A DNA stretch of 64,000 nt. Source: a bacterium (lineage in GTDB: Bacteria; Krumholzibacteriota; Krumholzibacteriia; LZORAL124-64-63). The position numbers and the translations under genes were made by a program. Location: contig JADJCK010000006.1 in NCBI GenBank assembly GCA_016703265.1, positions 248,001 to 312,000 on the forward strand. Direction: 5' to 3'. The notes under the pieces were generated by a model that searched no databases, was not told the origin of the DNA, and saw nothing but the letters and a program-made list of their open reading frames with translations. Positions within the stretch are counted from its first letter, which is position 1. Every line of letters begins with the position of its first letter. Of this stretch, positions 20,636-31,682 are shown one piece after another.

Positions 20636-21631
20636 ATGGATTTCATCGCTTCCCTGCACAAGCGGGCGGCCGGCCTGCACAAGACCATCGTCCTGCCCGA
20701 GTCCATGGTCGACGACCGCACGCTGAAGGCCGCGGCGCGCATCCGCGACGAGGGCTTTGCCGGTGTCGTCGTGCTCGGCGAAGAGGCCGCCGTCGCCGCG
20801 AAGTTCAAGGAGCTCGGCCTCGACGCCGCCGGCGTGCGGGTCATCGACCCCATGCGCTCGAGCTACCGCGCGGATTTCGTGCGCGAATACCACGAGCTTC
20901 GCCGGCACAAGGGGATGACCGAGGAGGAAGCGGCCCGCACGCTGGAAGACCCGCTGTTCTTCGGCGCCATGCTGGTGCGCCGCGGGCTGGCCGACGGCAT
21001 GGTCGCCGGCGCCGTCAACTCGACCGGCAATGTGCTTCGCGCCGGCTTCCAGATCGTGGGCATGGCCCCCGGCACCTCCATCGTCTCGAGCTGCTTCGTG
21101 ATGGTCAACCCGGCGTGGACCTGCGGCGACGAGGGCCGGCTTGTCTTCGGCGACTGTGCCGTGAACCCGCAGCCGAATGCCGAGCAGCTGGCCGACATCG
21201 CCATCGCCACCGCCGGCACGGCGCGCGCCCTCTGCGGCTTCGAGCCGCGGGTGGCGATGCTCAGCTTCAGCACCATGGGCAGCGGCGCCGGCCCGGACGT
21301 GGACAAGGTGGTCGAGGCCCTGGCGATCGTGCGCCGGAAGGCGCCCAACCTGGCCGTCGACGGCCCGCTGCAGCTCGATGCCGCAGTCATCCCAGACATC
21401 GGCGAGCGCAAGGCTCCGGGCAGCACCGTGGCCGGCCGGGCGAACGTGCTTATCTTCCCGGACCTGGACGCCGGCAACATCGGCTACAAGCTGGTGCAGC
21501 GCCTGGCGGGCGCCGAAGCCGTCGGCCCCGTGCTGCAGGGCATGGCCCGCGGCGTGAACGACCTGTCGCGCGGCTGCAGCGTCGACGACATCGTCAACGT
21601 GGCCGCCATCACCGCGCTTCAGAGCGCCTGA
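20636..21631 (+). CDS. pta: Phosphate acetyltransferase (short form)
   Basis: Interconverts acetyl-CoA and acetyl phosphate. At 331 residues it is only the catalytic PTA domain, without the N-terminal DRTGG/BioD-like regulatory parts of the E. coli enzyme. Family motifs include TIVLPESMVDDRTLKAA, GMVAGAVNSTGNVLRAG, VFGDCAVNPQPNAEQLADIA and MLSFSTMGSG. The ATG at 20636 follows GGGGGA. A 7-bp stem with a 5-base loop (20596-20614) lies just upstream, of unknown meaning. Its stop is 13 bases before ackA, so the two form an operon for acetate production with ATP gain or for acetate uptake. Confidence 0.95.
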   Translation: MDFIASLHKRAAGLHKTIVLPESMVDDRTLKAAARIRDEGFAGVVVLGEEAAVAAKFKELGLDAAGVRVIDPMRSSYRADFVREYHELRRHKGMTEEEAARTLEDPLFFGAMLVRRGLADGMVAGAVNSTGNVLRAGFQIVGMAPGTSIVSSCFVMVNPAWTCGDEGRLVFGDCAVNPQPNAEQLADIAIATAGTARALCGFEPRVAMLSFSTMGSGAGPDVDKVVEALAIVRRKAPNLAVDGPLQLDAAVIPDIGERKAPGSTVAGRANVLIFPDLDAGNIGYKLVQRLAGAEAVGPVLQGMARGVNDLSRGCSVDDIVNVAAITALQSA

Positions 21632-21644
21632 GGTCAGTCCCGCG

Positions 21645-22844
<1,200 letters not shown>

Positions 22845-22884
22845 CTGCGGCGCAGGCAGGCAAGAGGAAAGCAACGACGCCCGG

Positions 22885-24257
22885 CTACGGCGCTTCGCGC
22901 CGGAACCAGGCGTCGTTCTGCATCACCCCCACCGCCTGGTCCGCGGCATCGACGGCGCTGGCCTGCCAGGCATGCAGTCCCGGCGCCAGGCCCGGCGCCA
23001 GGGCCGAGAGGTTGACGGTCACGCTTTCCACTGCCGATTCCGCCAGCAGGTCGCCGTCGAGGAACCAGCCGTAACGCGCCGCACCGGGCACGGGCGTCCA
23101 GCGGAACGTCACCATCGAGTCGGGCCAGGCCACGAATTGCGGATTGCCGCATGCGGGCGCGATCTCGTGCAGGACGACCAGGTCACCGGCGTCGCCGGCG
23201 CCGCCGGGTGCCAGGTCGACGGCCGGCGCGCCACCGCCGAACCAGGCGCCGTCACCGACCAGGAAGCCCGGATGCACGACATAGGCGCCGGCGGGCAGCC
23301 CGCTGAAATCGAACCGGCCGTCGGCGCCGGTCAGCGCCGCGCGACCGGCGATCCCGACAGCGCCCTTGGCGGCCGACGGCACCGAGCCGAGCCCGACCAC
23401 CAGCCCGGCCACGGGCACGCCCGCACGCAGGACGCGACCGGTCAACGTGCCGTTGTCCGCGGCGCCGAGCGGCGACAGTTCGATGACGAGCCCGGAAACC
23501 TCCGGGTGGTCGATCCCGCTCGGCGGCGTGTGCACGAAACGCGCGGTGTGGTAGCCGGCCCGGCTCACGATCAGGGGCAGCACCTGGAAACCGACACCCG
23601 TATCGCCGATCATGGCCACGGGGATGTCGTGCACGGCGAAGGCGCCGTCCGCGCCCGTGACGTCGTCGCTGACCGCGGCCCCGCCCCCGTATCCGGTTGT
23701 CCACGGCGAGAGCGAGACGAAGGCCTGGGCCAGCGGCAGGCCCGTTTCGGAGTCGACCACCGTGCCGGAGAAGCGAGGCAGGCCGCCGGGACTGCCCCGC
23801 AGCGCAGGACAACGGTGTTCTCCACGGCCGGTGCAAGTGAAGTCGACATGTTGGCAGTCGACGTCATGGAAGCCGGCGCCAGCGGGCCGCGAGCATCCCC
23901 GGTCGCGTGGCCGGAGGTCATCCGCAACGGCCGGTACCAGTCGGGTTGGCTGTGGACGTCCCACAGCGCGCCGCCGCAGACGAAGAGCCGCAGGTAGCCG
24001 GCCCCGGTCGCTTCGAGGACGCACACCCCCGCACCATCGCTCACGACCGGACCGGCTACCGGCAGGTTGGTCGAAGCGTCCATCAACAGGACCTTCACGC
24101 CCGGCACGGGAAGCCCTGTCGACTCCGCTTCCAGGTTCACGATGATGAGGTCGGCGCCCGGCTGCGGGTCATCGCCGCAACCGGACGCCGTCAGGCACAA
24201 CAGTGCAGCCAGCAGGCCCGGCGACAGGAAGCGCCGTACCGACCGCCGGCCCGCCAT
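22885..24257 (-). CDS. Lipoprotein with carboxypeptidase-regulatory-like domains, frameshifted
   Basis: Residues 1-27 form a lipoprotein-type signal (LTASGC, Cys27; the lipobox is slightly atypical). After it comes a beta-rich domain (LPVPGVKVLLMDASTNLPV), then further carboxypeptidase-regulatory/CarboxypepD-like repeats (SGTVVDSETGLPLAQAFV; LTGRVLRAGVPVAGLVVGLG), and a C-terminal Ig-like part ending WFRREAP. The frame breaks between ENTVVLR and GSPGGLPRFSGTV. The break coincides with a tandem duplication of CGCAG at 23798-23807; removing one 5-base copy restores about 455 residues. A single missing base would also fit. The ATG overlaps the PhzF-like stop by one base. It is probably a surface lipoprotein of unknown role. 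Confidence 0.68.
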
Positions 24258-25189
24258 CAGGCTCCGACCGCCGCCGCCTGGCGCTGGAAATGGAACGACC
24301 CGCGCATGACGACCGCGCCGCCGGCCGTCAGGTCGACCGCGGCAACGTGCCCGTCCGGGGCGTGGACCGTCAATTCCGCCAGGTTCGGGCGGCCCAGGGC
24401 GTGACCCTGCTCGGTCACGACCGACACGTGCTGCCCGCAGGGCATGAGTCCGCGCTCGACGACGTAGGCGGCAACGGCGCCCAGCGCGGTGCCGCTGGCC
24501 ACATCCTCGTCGGCACCGACACGCGGGTGGAAGAACCGGCAGTGGAAGTCGGCGGCCTGCCCGTACGTCTCGGGGCAGATGAGCGTCAGCCCGCCCACAC
24601 CGCGGCGGTCGGTCAGCCGGCCGATCGCCTCGACGTCCGCGAAGGCGCCGCGGATGGCCTGGCGGTCGCTGATCGGCACCACGATCTGGTCGAAGCCGCA
24701 GGACACCCGCTGGGGCCCGCATCCGTCCAGCCCGATCATGCCTTCGGGCACGCCGAGGGCGGCGGCCACCTCGGCCACGGGCACCGGCTCTCCGAAACGC
24801 GGCGCCGGCAGGCGAAGCGTCACCATCGCCTGTCCGTCGGCGGCCATGTGCAGGCGCACCGGCAGCATGCCTGCGCCCGTCTCGACGATGAGGTCGAGCC
24901 CCTCGGGTGTCGGCCTGTAGAATCCGCGGTCGGCCATCGAAGCGAAGGCGGCGATCACCACGTGCCCGCTCAGGGCCGCCTCTCGGCGACGCGTGAAGAA
25001 GCGCAGCTTCACGTCGGCGCGCGGATTGTCCGGCGGCAGCACGAAGCCGGCCTCCATCGACAGCTCGCCGGTGATCTGCAGCATCTCCGCCTCGGTCAGG
25101 CACGACGCATTCGGGATGATCGCGGCGGGATTGCCCGTGAACGGGCGCGAGGCGAACGCATCGACGATGTGGAAGGGGATGATCGCCAT
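24257..25189 (-). CDS. PhzF family isomerase/epimerase-like protein
   Basis: 310 residues starting MAIIPFHIVDAFASRPFTGNP, the PhzF opening. The conserved acid sits in ELSMEAGFVL, followed by RFFTRRREAALSGHVVIAAFA (glycine/histidine motif) and, in the second half, FHPRVGADEDVASGTALGAV, the GTALG-type motif that mirrors the first domain. PhzF homologues catalyse isomerisations (phenazine synthesis in pseudomonads) but most members have unknown substrates; no phenazine genes are nearby. The ATG at 25189 begins exactly at the family start. The stop overlaps the downstream lipoprotein gene by one base. Confidence 0.88.
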   Translation of the reverse strand: MAIIPFHIVDAFASRPFTGNPAAIIPNASCLTEAEMLQITGELSMEAGFVLPPDNPRADVKLRFFTRRREAALSGHVVIAAFASMADRGFYRPTPEGLDLIVETGAGMLPVRLHMAADGQAMVTLRLPAPRFGEPVPVAEVAAALGVPEGMIGLDGCGPQRVSCGFDQIVVPISDRQAIRGAFADVEAIGRLTDRRGVGGLTLICPETYGQAADFHCRFFHPRVGADEDVASGTALGAVAAYVVERGLMPCGQHVSVVTEQGHALGRPNLAELTVHAPDGHVAAVDLTAGGAVVMRGSFHFQRQAAAVGA

Positions 25190-25428
25190 GGTGTCCTCGT
25201 TTCGCCGTGGCGGCCCCTGACGGGGTCGCCGTCCGTGCCGGGGCCGCGTGCCGGAAAGGACGCGGCGCGTGTGCGAAGTGTCGTCGGACCAGGCTGAGGC
25301 CATCAATCTACCAGAATCCGCGGGCGGCAACAACGGCGATGGCCCGCCCGGGCGCCGGAACTGTATATTCCCATTCCGGTTGAAGACCGTTTGGCCCCCG
25401 CCGCCGCCCCGAAAGGACCTGCAGTACC

Positions 25429-27599
25429 TTGACGCCCCAGTGCCTTACCCTCTGCCGCCGCCTCGCCGTCGTGCTCGCGGTGACCGCCTGCGCCGCGACG
25501 GCCCAGGCTGCCGGCGTGTCGAATGCCGTCCGCATCGCCGAACTGCAGCGCGCCGGCCGCATCGACGAGGCGCTCGCGCTCTGCCGCCAGGAGAACGAGG
25601 CACGCCCGGGCGACGCATTGATGCTCTACAATCAGGCCTGTCTCGAGAACCGCTCCGGCCAGGCCGAGGCTGCACTGGTCTCCCTGCGCGCCGCGCTGGA
25701 CGCCGGATTCGACGACTTCGCCCACGCCCTCGCCGACCCCGACCTGCAGGGCACCGACGCAGCGCGATTCAAGCTGGTGATCGAGGACCGGGTGCAGCGG
25801 CGCGGTGCGATGAGCGCGCGGCGCGGCGCCGTCCTGGCCGAGGGCCGCCCGCAGACGCTGGCCCTCGAGCCCGCCCCGGGCAGGGGCCGGCGGACGGGGC
25901 GCGCGTGACCCTGACCTGGCAGCCGGCCGGCCTGGACCTGCGGCTGGAGCTGGACGACACGGACGGGCGCTGGCTCCCGGCGGCGGAATCCCGGCCGTGG
26001 TCCGGCGAAGGCGGTGTGCTGCTGGCCCTGGGCCCCCTGGACCCCGACAGCGGCGAGACGACGGACAGTTTCGTGTTCGGCTTCGGCCTGGAAAAGGACG
26101 CCGGCGTGGGCGCCCTGTTCGTGGTCGAGACAGGCCAGTGGCAGCGCGTGCGCGAAGTGACTCCCAAGGTGCGCGGAGCCGGAACGGTGCGACTGGTGCT
26201 CGACGCAACCATCCCCTGGCTGGCCATCGCCCCCTACCATCCCCTGGTCGACCCGGTGCTCGGAATCAACGTGACGCTGCTGGGTCGCGGCGGCTCGACG
26301 GGGCCCCGGCTGATGCCGGCAACGGTGCTCGATCGTCCCGGCGCGCCGCGGCACCTGGCCGCGCGGCTCGATTTCACCGTCGAAAGTGCCGCGTCCGGGG
26401 CGCTGCGGGGGCGCACGCCCGCGTCGATCATCACCGGCACCACGACGGCGATCAACCTGGTGGCAACCAGCGCGGCTGCGGGCACCGGCCGCCTGACCCT
26501 CGACTTCCAGGACGGCGAGGGCCATTCGCTGCTGGCAGGCGGGCCGGCGACCCAGGACGTGGACCTCGTGGCGGGCCTGACGAGGATCAATCGCGCCGTC
26601 GACTTCTCGCAGGTGCGCGTCGGTCCCTGCCGGGTCAGCGCGACGCTCGTGTTCCCCGACGGCAGCCGCGGCGCCTGGTCGGCCTGGTTGCTGAACCTGG
26701 GGCCGGACTGGGAGCCGCGCTATCGTGAAGCCATTGCCGGGGTGCCGGCCGATGAGCAGCCGACCGCGAACTACTACCTCGCGGCCATTGTACGGGCGGT
26801 CGACGCCCATCGCGCGCGACGCCACCCGGGCGCCCTGGCGACGACGCTCGGCGACCTCAACCTGGTGCTGGCGCGATGTCGCGACACAGGCTCCGTGGTG
26901 CCGGCCGAGGGGCTCTCGACCTTCGTCTACCCGGGCCCCGGCGGCGAAGACCGCCTCTGCCATTTCGTACTGCCTCCCGGCCGCCCGGCGGGCGCCCCCC
27001 TGACGCCGGTCGTCCTGGGCGGGCATTCCCCCGGTGACGCGCCGCGTGTGGCCGAGCGCATCGTGCGGTTCCTGGCTTCGTCCGAGGGCACCCCACAGGC
27101 GGACGGTGCCGGTGCCTGGCCCGTCTTCGTCGTGGCCCCCGGCGAACGGGGGACGGCGTCGCGGGACAGCGATAGTGAGGCGGAGTTGCGGGCCTGCGCC
27201 CGCTGGGCCCGCGAGCGGTTCGGCGCAGGCGGTGTGCTGCTGGCGGCCCAGCGCGGGGCGGTCGGGCCGGCACTCGCGCTGGCCCGCCTGCCGGGAGCCG
27301 GCGTCCGCGGCCTGTTGCTGTTTGCCGACCGTGAACTCGATCCCTGGCCCGGCCAAACGGCCGAGGCCGTGGCGACGCGGCTGGGCCCGCCCCCGGCGGG
27401 GGTCCCGGTCACCTGGCTGGAATTTCCGCAGGAGACCGCCCTGGGTGGCGGCAGTCGCACACTGGCGACCGCACTGCGCCGCGCCGGCTGGCTGCTGCAG
27501 GAGGAATCGGTGCGTGGCGCCAGCAATTTCACGCAGGTCGCCGACCGCACCTGCCGCTGGCAGGCCACCCTCCAGGCCACTGAGGGCCCGGCGCGCTGA
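25429..27599 (+). CDS. Secreted protein with TPR-like, carbohydrate-binding-like and hydrolase-like regions, frameshifted
   Basis: A TTG at 25429 behind GAAAGGA opens a signal peptide (LAVVLAVTACAATAQAAG). A TPR-like pair follows (AELQRAGRIDEALALCRQEN; LYNQACLENRSGQAEAALVSL). The frame then stops at 25908 while a second frame continues ARVTLTWQPAGLDLRLELDD. One base missing around 25871-25886 would join them into roughly 723 residues. The middle region resembles a CBM9-like or galactose-binding-like beta-sandwich (FVFGFGLEKDAGVGALFVVE). The C-terminal third has alpha/beta-hydrolase-like strands (GGVLLAAQRGAVGPALALAR), but a catalytic triad is not certain. No close family is recognised. Confidence 0.6.
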
Positions 27600-27605
27600 G
27601 CCTTC

Positions 27606-27633
27606 GCGCCTGTCCGGAACGCTGGTCAGGCGC
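27606..27633. terminator. Weak candidate hairpin after the 25429-27599 gene
   Basis: A 7-bp inverted repeat (GCGCCTG at 27606-27612, CAGGCGC at 27627-27633, 14-base loop) lies six bases past the stop codon. There is no U-run. It may separate this gene from the beta-propeller/RND operon. Confidence 0.3.
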
Positions 27634-27736
27634 AACCCGCCACGGACCATTCCGTATGGAGCGGCGGCCCGCCCCGGGATATGATCCTGCCGGCGACGGA
27701 CCTGTCGCCCATCCCCCTGGCCCAGGAGGCCCCGAC

Positions 27737-29035
27737 ATGACCACCGCCCCCGCGCGCCGCCGCGGCCCGCGCGCCGCGCCTGTTCTCCTGTCCCCGTGTC
27801 GCGCCGGGGCGATCCCGTCCGTGGTCATCACCCTGACCCTGCTGCTGGCGTTCGCGCTGCCCTGCCTGGCGCAGGCCCCGGCCGGCGTGCCCCATGTGCG
27901 CAACGGCGCGCGGCCGTCGGGCGGCGTCGAGGACCTGCACCTCGAGGAGATGTGGCGCGTCGGCGGCGACGACGACGAGGACGTGCTGCTGGGCATCGTC
28001 ACGCGCGTGCTCCTGGACGCGAAGGGCAATCTCTACCTCCTGGACCAGCAGATGTCCGAGGTGAAGGTCTTCTCGCCCGCAGGCGAACTCGTGAACACGC
28101 TGGGCCGCCAGGGCGACGGCCCCGGCGAGGTGTCCAATCCCGGCGATTTCGTGTTGATGCCGGACGGGACGCTCGGCCTGGTCCAGGTCTTCCCCGGCAA
28201 GATCGTGAAGTTGAAACTGGATGGAACGCCTGCAGGCGATTTCAATCCCGATACGGGCGCCGCGACCGCCGGCGGCTTCCTGGCGCTGGTCAACTGCCGC
28301 AGTGCCGGCGGCAACCTGGTGCTGAGCGGCATCAGGATCTCCATGGACCAGGCCACCGCGAAGCAGACGCGCACCTATTTCGTGCGGCGCTACGGCATGG
28401 ACGGGAAGCAGGTCGCGCAATACATCGGCAAGGATGTGGTCTGGGACTTCAGCGCGGGATTCAAGTTCCGTGAGATCGACAACGACTTCATCTGGTGGCG
28501 CATGGACGTGGCGCCCGATGGGCGCCTCGTCGTCTGCGAGCCGCGCTACGACTACGCATTGAGCGTGTATTCACCGGACGGCAAGCTCGAGAAGGTGATC
28601 GACCGCGAGTACGAATCGTGGACCCGCAATGCGACCGTCAAGAAGCGCTACGAGGCGATCATGGACGCACAGGTGCGCCAGTTCCCGCCGGGCACCGAGA
28701 TGGAGGTGGAAGCGCGCGAGCAGGACGTCGCAGACCTGCGCGTCGCGAAGGACGGCACCATCTGGGTCCTGCCCAGCCGCCAGATGTACGAACCCGAGGC
28801 CGGCTCCTTCGCCACCTACGACGTCTTCGCGCCGGACGGCCGCTTCACCAGGCAGGTTCGCGTGCACTGCCCGGGCAATCCCGCAAGCGACCGGCTGATC
28901 TTCGCCGGCGATGATCGCGTACTGCAGGTCACCGGCTTCTGGGATGCGGTCATTGCCGCCTCGGGCGGCGCCGGCGGGGACGAGGCCGCAGCCACGGCGA
29001 TGGAAGTCATCTGTTACCGAATGAAGAAGAAGTAG
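27737..29035 (+). CDS. 6-bladed beta-propeller secreted protein, paralog 1
   Basis: 432 residues; the ATG at 27737 has CAGGAGG upstream. A long signal peptide ends near ALPCLAQA. The mature part begins VPHVRNGARPSGGVEDLHLE and continues with NHL-like blades, each carrying a strand-turn motif such as LLDAKGNLYLLDQQMSEVKVF, VLMPDGTLGLVQVFPGKIV and VAPDGRLVVCEPRYDYAL. It ends CYRMKKK. The fold is clear, the ligand is not. The next gene is a paralog sharing the NGA(K/R)P start, the QGDGPGEV/EGDGPGEA blade and the CYR end. The pair precedes the RND pump genes by 57 and 19 bases, suggesting one operon. Confidence 0.8.
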   Translation: MTTAPARRRGPRAAPVLLSPCRAGAIPSVVITLTLLLAFALPCLAQAPAGVPHVRNGARPSGGVEDLHLEEMWRVGGDDDEDVLLGIVTRVLLDAKGNLYLLDQQMSEVKVFSPAGELVNTLGRQGDGPGEVSNPGDFVLMPDGTLGLVQVFPGKIVKLKLDGTPAGDFNPDTGAATAGGFLALVNCRSAGGNLVLSGIRISMDQATAKQTRTYFVRRYGMDGKQVAQYIGKDVVWDFSAGFKFREIDNDFIWWRMDVAPDGRLVVCEPRYDYALSVYSPDGKLEKVIDREYESWTRNATVKKRYEAIMDAQVRQFPPGTEMEVEAREQDVADLRVAKDGTIWVLPSRQMYEPEAGSFATYDVFAPDGRFTRQVRVHCPGNPASDRLIFAGDDRVLQVTGFWDAVIAASGGAGGDEAAATAMEVICYRMKKK

Positions 29036-29092
29036 GGCGGGTACCTCCCGCCAACGTCATAACCGGTCGGTCACCGACAGGGAGGATCATCC

Positions 29093-30328
29093 ATGGAGTT
29101 CAAGGTTGTGGGGCGGCGTGCCGCCCTGTTGGGGACGCTGTTCCTGTTCGCTGCGACTGTTTCTGCGGCGACTGGTGCAGCGGCAGCGCCGCCCGTCGTG
29201 CAGAACGGCGCCAAGCCCGCAAAAGGCGTCACGACCGCCAAGCTGACCGAATTGTGGAGCCGCGGCGGCGAGGACGACGATGTGTTCTTCGGCGCGGCGG
29301 CCGCGATCCACGCCGGGCCGGGCGGCCAGGTGCTGGTGCTGGATTCGCGCCTGTCCGAGATCAAGGTGCTCGATGCCGCCGGTGAACTGGTGCGCACCGT
29401 GGGGCGCGAAGGCGACGGCCCCGGCGAAGCACGGCGACCCGGCGACATGTTCCTCACCGCCGACGGCACCATCTGCCTGCTGCAGGGCTTCCCGGGGCGC
29501 GTCGTGAAGGTGAAGGCCGACGGCACGCCGGCAGGCGAAGCCAAGTACGGCACCGGCGCCCCGGGCGCGGGCCAATTCGCCGTGCTGATCCGCGGCCTGG
29601 CGCACCCGGCGGGCATGGCGCTGGCCGGCATCAGCATGACGTTCGGCAGTTCGTCGGTGAGCAACCAGGAGTATTTCCTGGCGCTGTGCGGACCCGACGG
29701 TGCGCGCAAGCAGCTGTTGCTGAGCAAGAACTCCACCGTCGACTATGCGGATTTCGGGCTGGACGAGATGGGCATGGACTTCGTCTGGACGCGCCTGGCC
29801 GGAGCGGCCGATGGCCGGCTTTTCGTCGCGCCCGAGCGCAACGAGTATCGCATACGCGTGTTCGGCGCCGACGGCCAGCCGCAGCGCGACATCGTGCGTG
29901 CCTACCAGAACCCGGCTCGCAGCCCTGTCCAGAAGGAACAGGCCCGGAAGATCCTCGAGGCGATCGCCGCGAACTACCCGACGCGCCCGAAGCGGTTGAC
30001 CGTCGAGGAATCGACGCCGGCGGTGACGGGGATCTGGGTGACCGCCGACGGCCGCATGTGGGTGATGACCGGCGACGAGCAGCCCGGGCGCCCGAAGGGT
30101 ACCTGGTGCATGCTGGACGTGTTCGCGCCCGACGGCACCTTCGAGCAGCAGGTGGCCCTGCCGGGCAGCCACGACCAGCAGCAGGACGGGCTGTTCATCC
30201 TGCCGGACAAGCGCATCGTCGTGGTCACCGGCGCGCTCGACTCGTTCCTGAGCCAGCAGGCCGTGTCGGCCGACGCCAAGGCCGAGGGCACGGACCTGCA
30301 GATCACCTGCTACCGCCTCGAACCGTAA
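29093..30328 (+). CDS. 6-bladed beta-propeller secreted protein, paralog 2
   Basis: 411 residues from an ATG preceded by GGGAGGA. A signal peptide runs to about residue 32 (TGAAAA). The mature start PPVVQNGAKPAKGVTTAKLT matches paralog 1, as do the acidic GGEDDDVFFG patch, the blade LVLDSRLSEIKVLDAAGELV, the EGDGPGEARRPGD turn and the final LQITCYRLEP. The two probably arose by tandem duplication and then diverged. It lies 19 bases before the RND adaptor gene, so it may be a periplasmic accessory to the efflux system, though it could also be an independent sensor or binding protein. Confidence 0.8.
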   Translation: MEFKVVGRRAALLGTLFLFAATVSAATGAAAAPPVVQNGAKPAKGVTTAKLTELWSRGGEDDDVFFGAAAAIHAGPGGQVLVLDSRLSEIKVLDAAGELVRTVGREGDGPGEARRPGDMFLTADGTICLLQGFPGRVVKVKADGTPAGEAKYGTGAPGAGQFAVLIRGLAHPAGMALAGISMTFGSSSVSNQEYFLALCGPDGARKQLLLSKNSTVDYADFGLDEMGMDFVWTRLAGAADGRLFVAPERNEYRIRVFGADGQPQRDIVRAYQNPARSPVQKEQARKILEAIAANYPTRPKRLTVEESTPAVTGIWVTADGRMWVMTGDEQPGRPKGTWCMLDVFAPDGTFEQQVALPGSHDQQQDGLFILPDKRIVVVTGALDSFLSQQAVSADAKAEGTDLQITCYRLEP

Positions 30329-30347
30329 ACCCGACGGAAGGTCTATC

Positions 30348-31682
30348 ATGTCGCGCGTTCGTACCCTGACGATTCCCGCCGCGCCGGCCGTGGCCGCGCT
30401 CCTGCTGCTGGCGCTGGGCATGCCCGTACTGGTGGGCGGCTGCCGGAAGGGTGGTGACGGCGCCGCCGCCGATTCGACGGCGGCCGCTGCCGCCGACACC
30501 AGCGCCGCAGCCGAGGCCGACGAGGAGCCGGCCAAGGAGAAGGCGATCAAGGTGAACGTCGGCGCCGTGCGCCGTGGCGACCTGGTCCTGCCGGTGTACG
30601 CCGACGGCGCCATCCGCACGCCGCGGTCGGTGAGCGTCAAGACCAAGGTCGGCGGGCAGCTGCAGGACGTGAAGGTGCGGGACGGCGACCGCGTCCGGAA
30701 GAACCAGCTGCTGGCCCGCATCGACCCTCGGGAATACGAGATCGCGCTGGAGGAAGGCCGTTACCGCCACCTTGCCGCGCTCAGCCAGATGGCGGCCGAG
30801 TCGGATACCTTCAGCACCAACCCGACGGCGGCCGGCGCCTTCGTGACCGAGCGCGACAAGCTGGCCGCGGCGCTGGAGCGCGGCGAACTGACGCGCGACG
30901 AGCACCAGGCACAGTTGCTCAGCCTCGAGAAGCGGGCCCTGCAGGACGGTGCCTTCCGCGAGGCCGTGTTCCAGCAGCGCACGGGCCTGGCCGAGGCGCG
31001 GCTGGCCGAGGAACGCGCCCGCCTCAACCTCGAATACACGGAGATCCGCGCGCCGTTCGACGGTGTCGTGCAGGGCCTGACGATGGTGACCGGCGAAATC
31101 GTCGGCGTCGGCACGCAGGTCTGCACGGTGTTCAACAACGACCGCCTCGAGGCCGCCGTGAACGTGCTCGAGGCCGACCTGGGCCACCTGGAGACGGGAC
31201 GACCGGTCCTGCTGGCGGTGGCCGCGACCAACGATACGCTGCGCGCGAAGATCGACGTCATCTCCCCCACCCTGGACGGGGCCAGCCGCACGTGCGAGGT
31301 GCTGGTCCGCTTCACCAACCCCGGGGGGCGCCTGCGGCCCGGCATGTTCGTCCGCGCGCAGATCGCGGGCGTGGTCTACCGCGATCGCCTGCTGGTGCCG
31401 AAGGATGCGATCCTCGTGCGCGACAACCGTCCGCTCGTGTTCAAGCGCGAGGACGACCGCGCGCGCTGGCTCTATGTGGATACCGGGCTGGAGAACGACC
31501 AGTGGGTCGAGATCCTCGCCGTGCACAGCGGCGGCAGCCTCGAGGCCGAGGAGGAAGTTATCGTCAGTGACCACCTGACGCTGGCGCACGAGGCGAAGAT
31601 CTCGGTGCGCAAGCGCCTGCCGCCAGACGACCGCTGGGACTTCGCGGCGGGCTCGTTGCCCGACGGAAGCGCGGAGCGCTGA
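30348..31682 (+). CDS. RND efflux periplasmic adaptor lipoprotein
   Basis: Membrane-fusion protein linking an inner-membrane RND pump to an outer-membrane channel. 444 residues. Lipobox LVGGC (Cys32) anchors it, followed by an Ala/Asp/Glu-rich linker. The lipoyl half-motifs are VSVKTKVGGQLQDVKVRDGD and later YTEIRAPFDGVVQGL, with a helical hairpin between them. Beta-barrel and membrane-proximal domains follow (LRPGMFVRAQIAGVVYRDRL). Its stop overlaps the start of the first RND pump gene by one base (TGATG). No TolC-like outer-membrane gene is in the window. Confidence 0.93.
   Translation: MSRVRTLTIPAAPAVAALLLLALGMPVLVGGCRKGGDGAAADSTAAAAADTSAAAEADEEPAKEKAIKVNVGAVRRGDLVLPVYADGAIRTPRSVSVKTKVGGQLQDVKVRDGDRVRKNQLLARIDPREYEIALEEGRYRHLAALSQMAAESDTFSTNPTAAGAFVTERDKLAAALERGELTRDEHQAQLLSLEKRALQDGAFREAVFQQRTGLAEARLAEERARLNLEYTEIRAPFDGVVQGLTMVTGEIVGVGTQVCTVFNNDRLEAAVNVLEADLGHLETGRPVLLAVAATNDTLRAKIDVISPTLDGASRTCEVLVRFTNPGGRLRPGMFVRAQIAGVVYRDRLLVPKDAILVRDNRPLVFKREDDRARWLYVDTGLENDQWVEILAVHSGGSLEAEEEVIVSDHLTLAHEAKISVRKRLPPDDRWDFAAGSLPDGSAER

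Noticed and set aside
24257..25189. PhzF-like gene as part of a phenazine cluster
   Set aside because: No other phz genes are present, and most PhzF homologues lie outside phenazine pathways.
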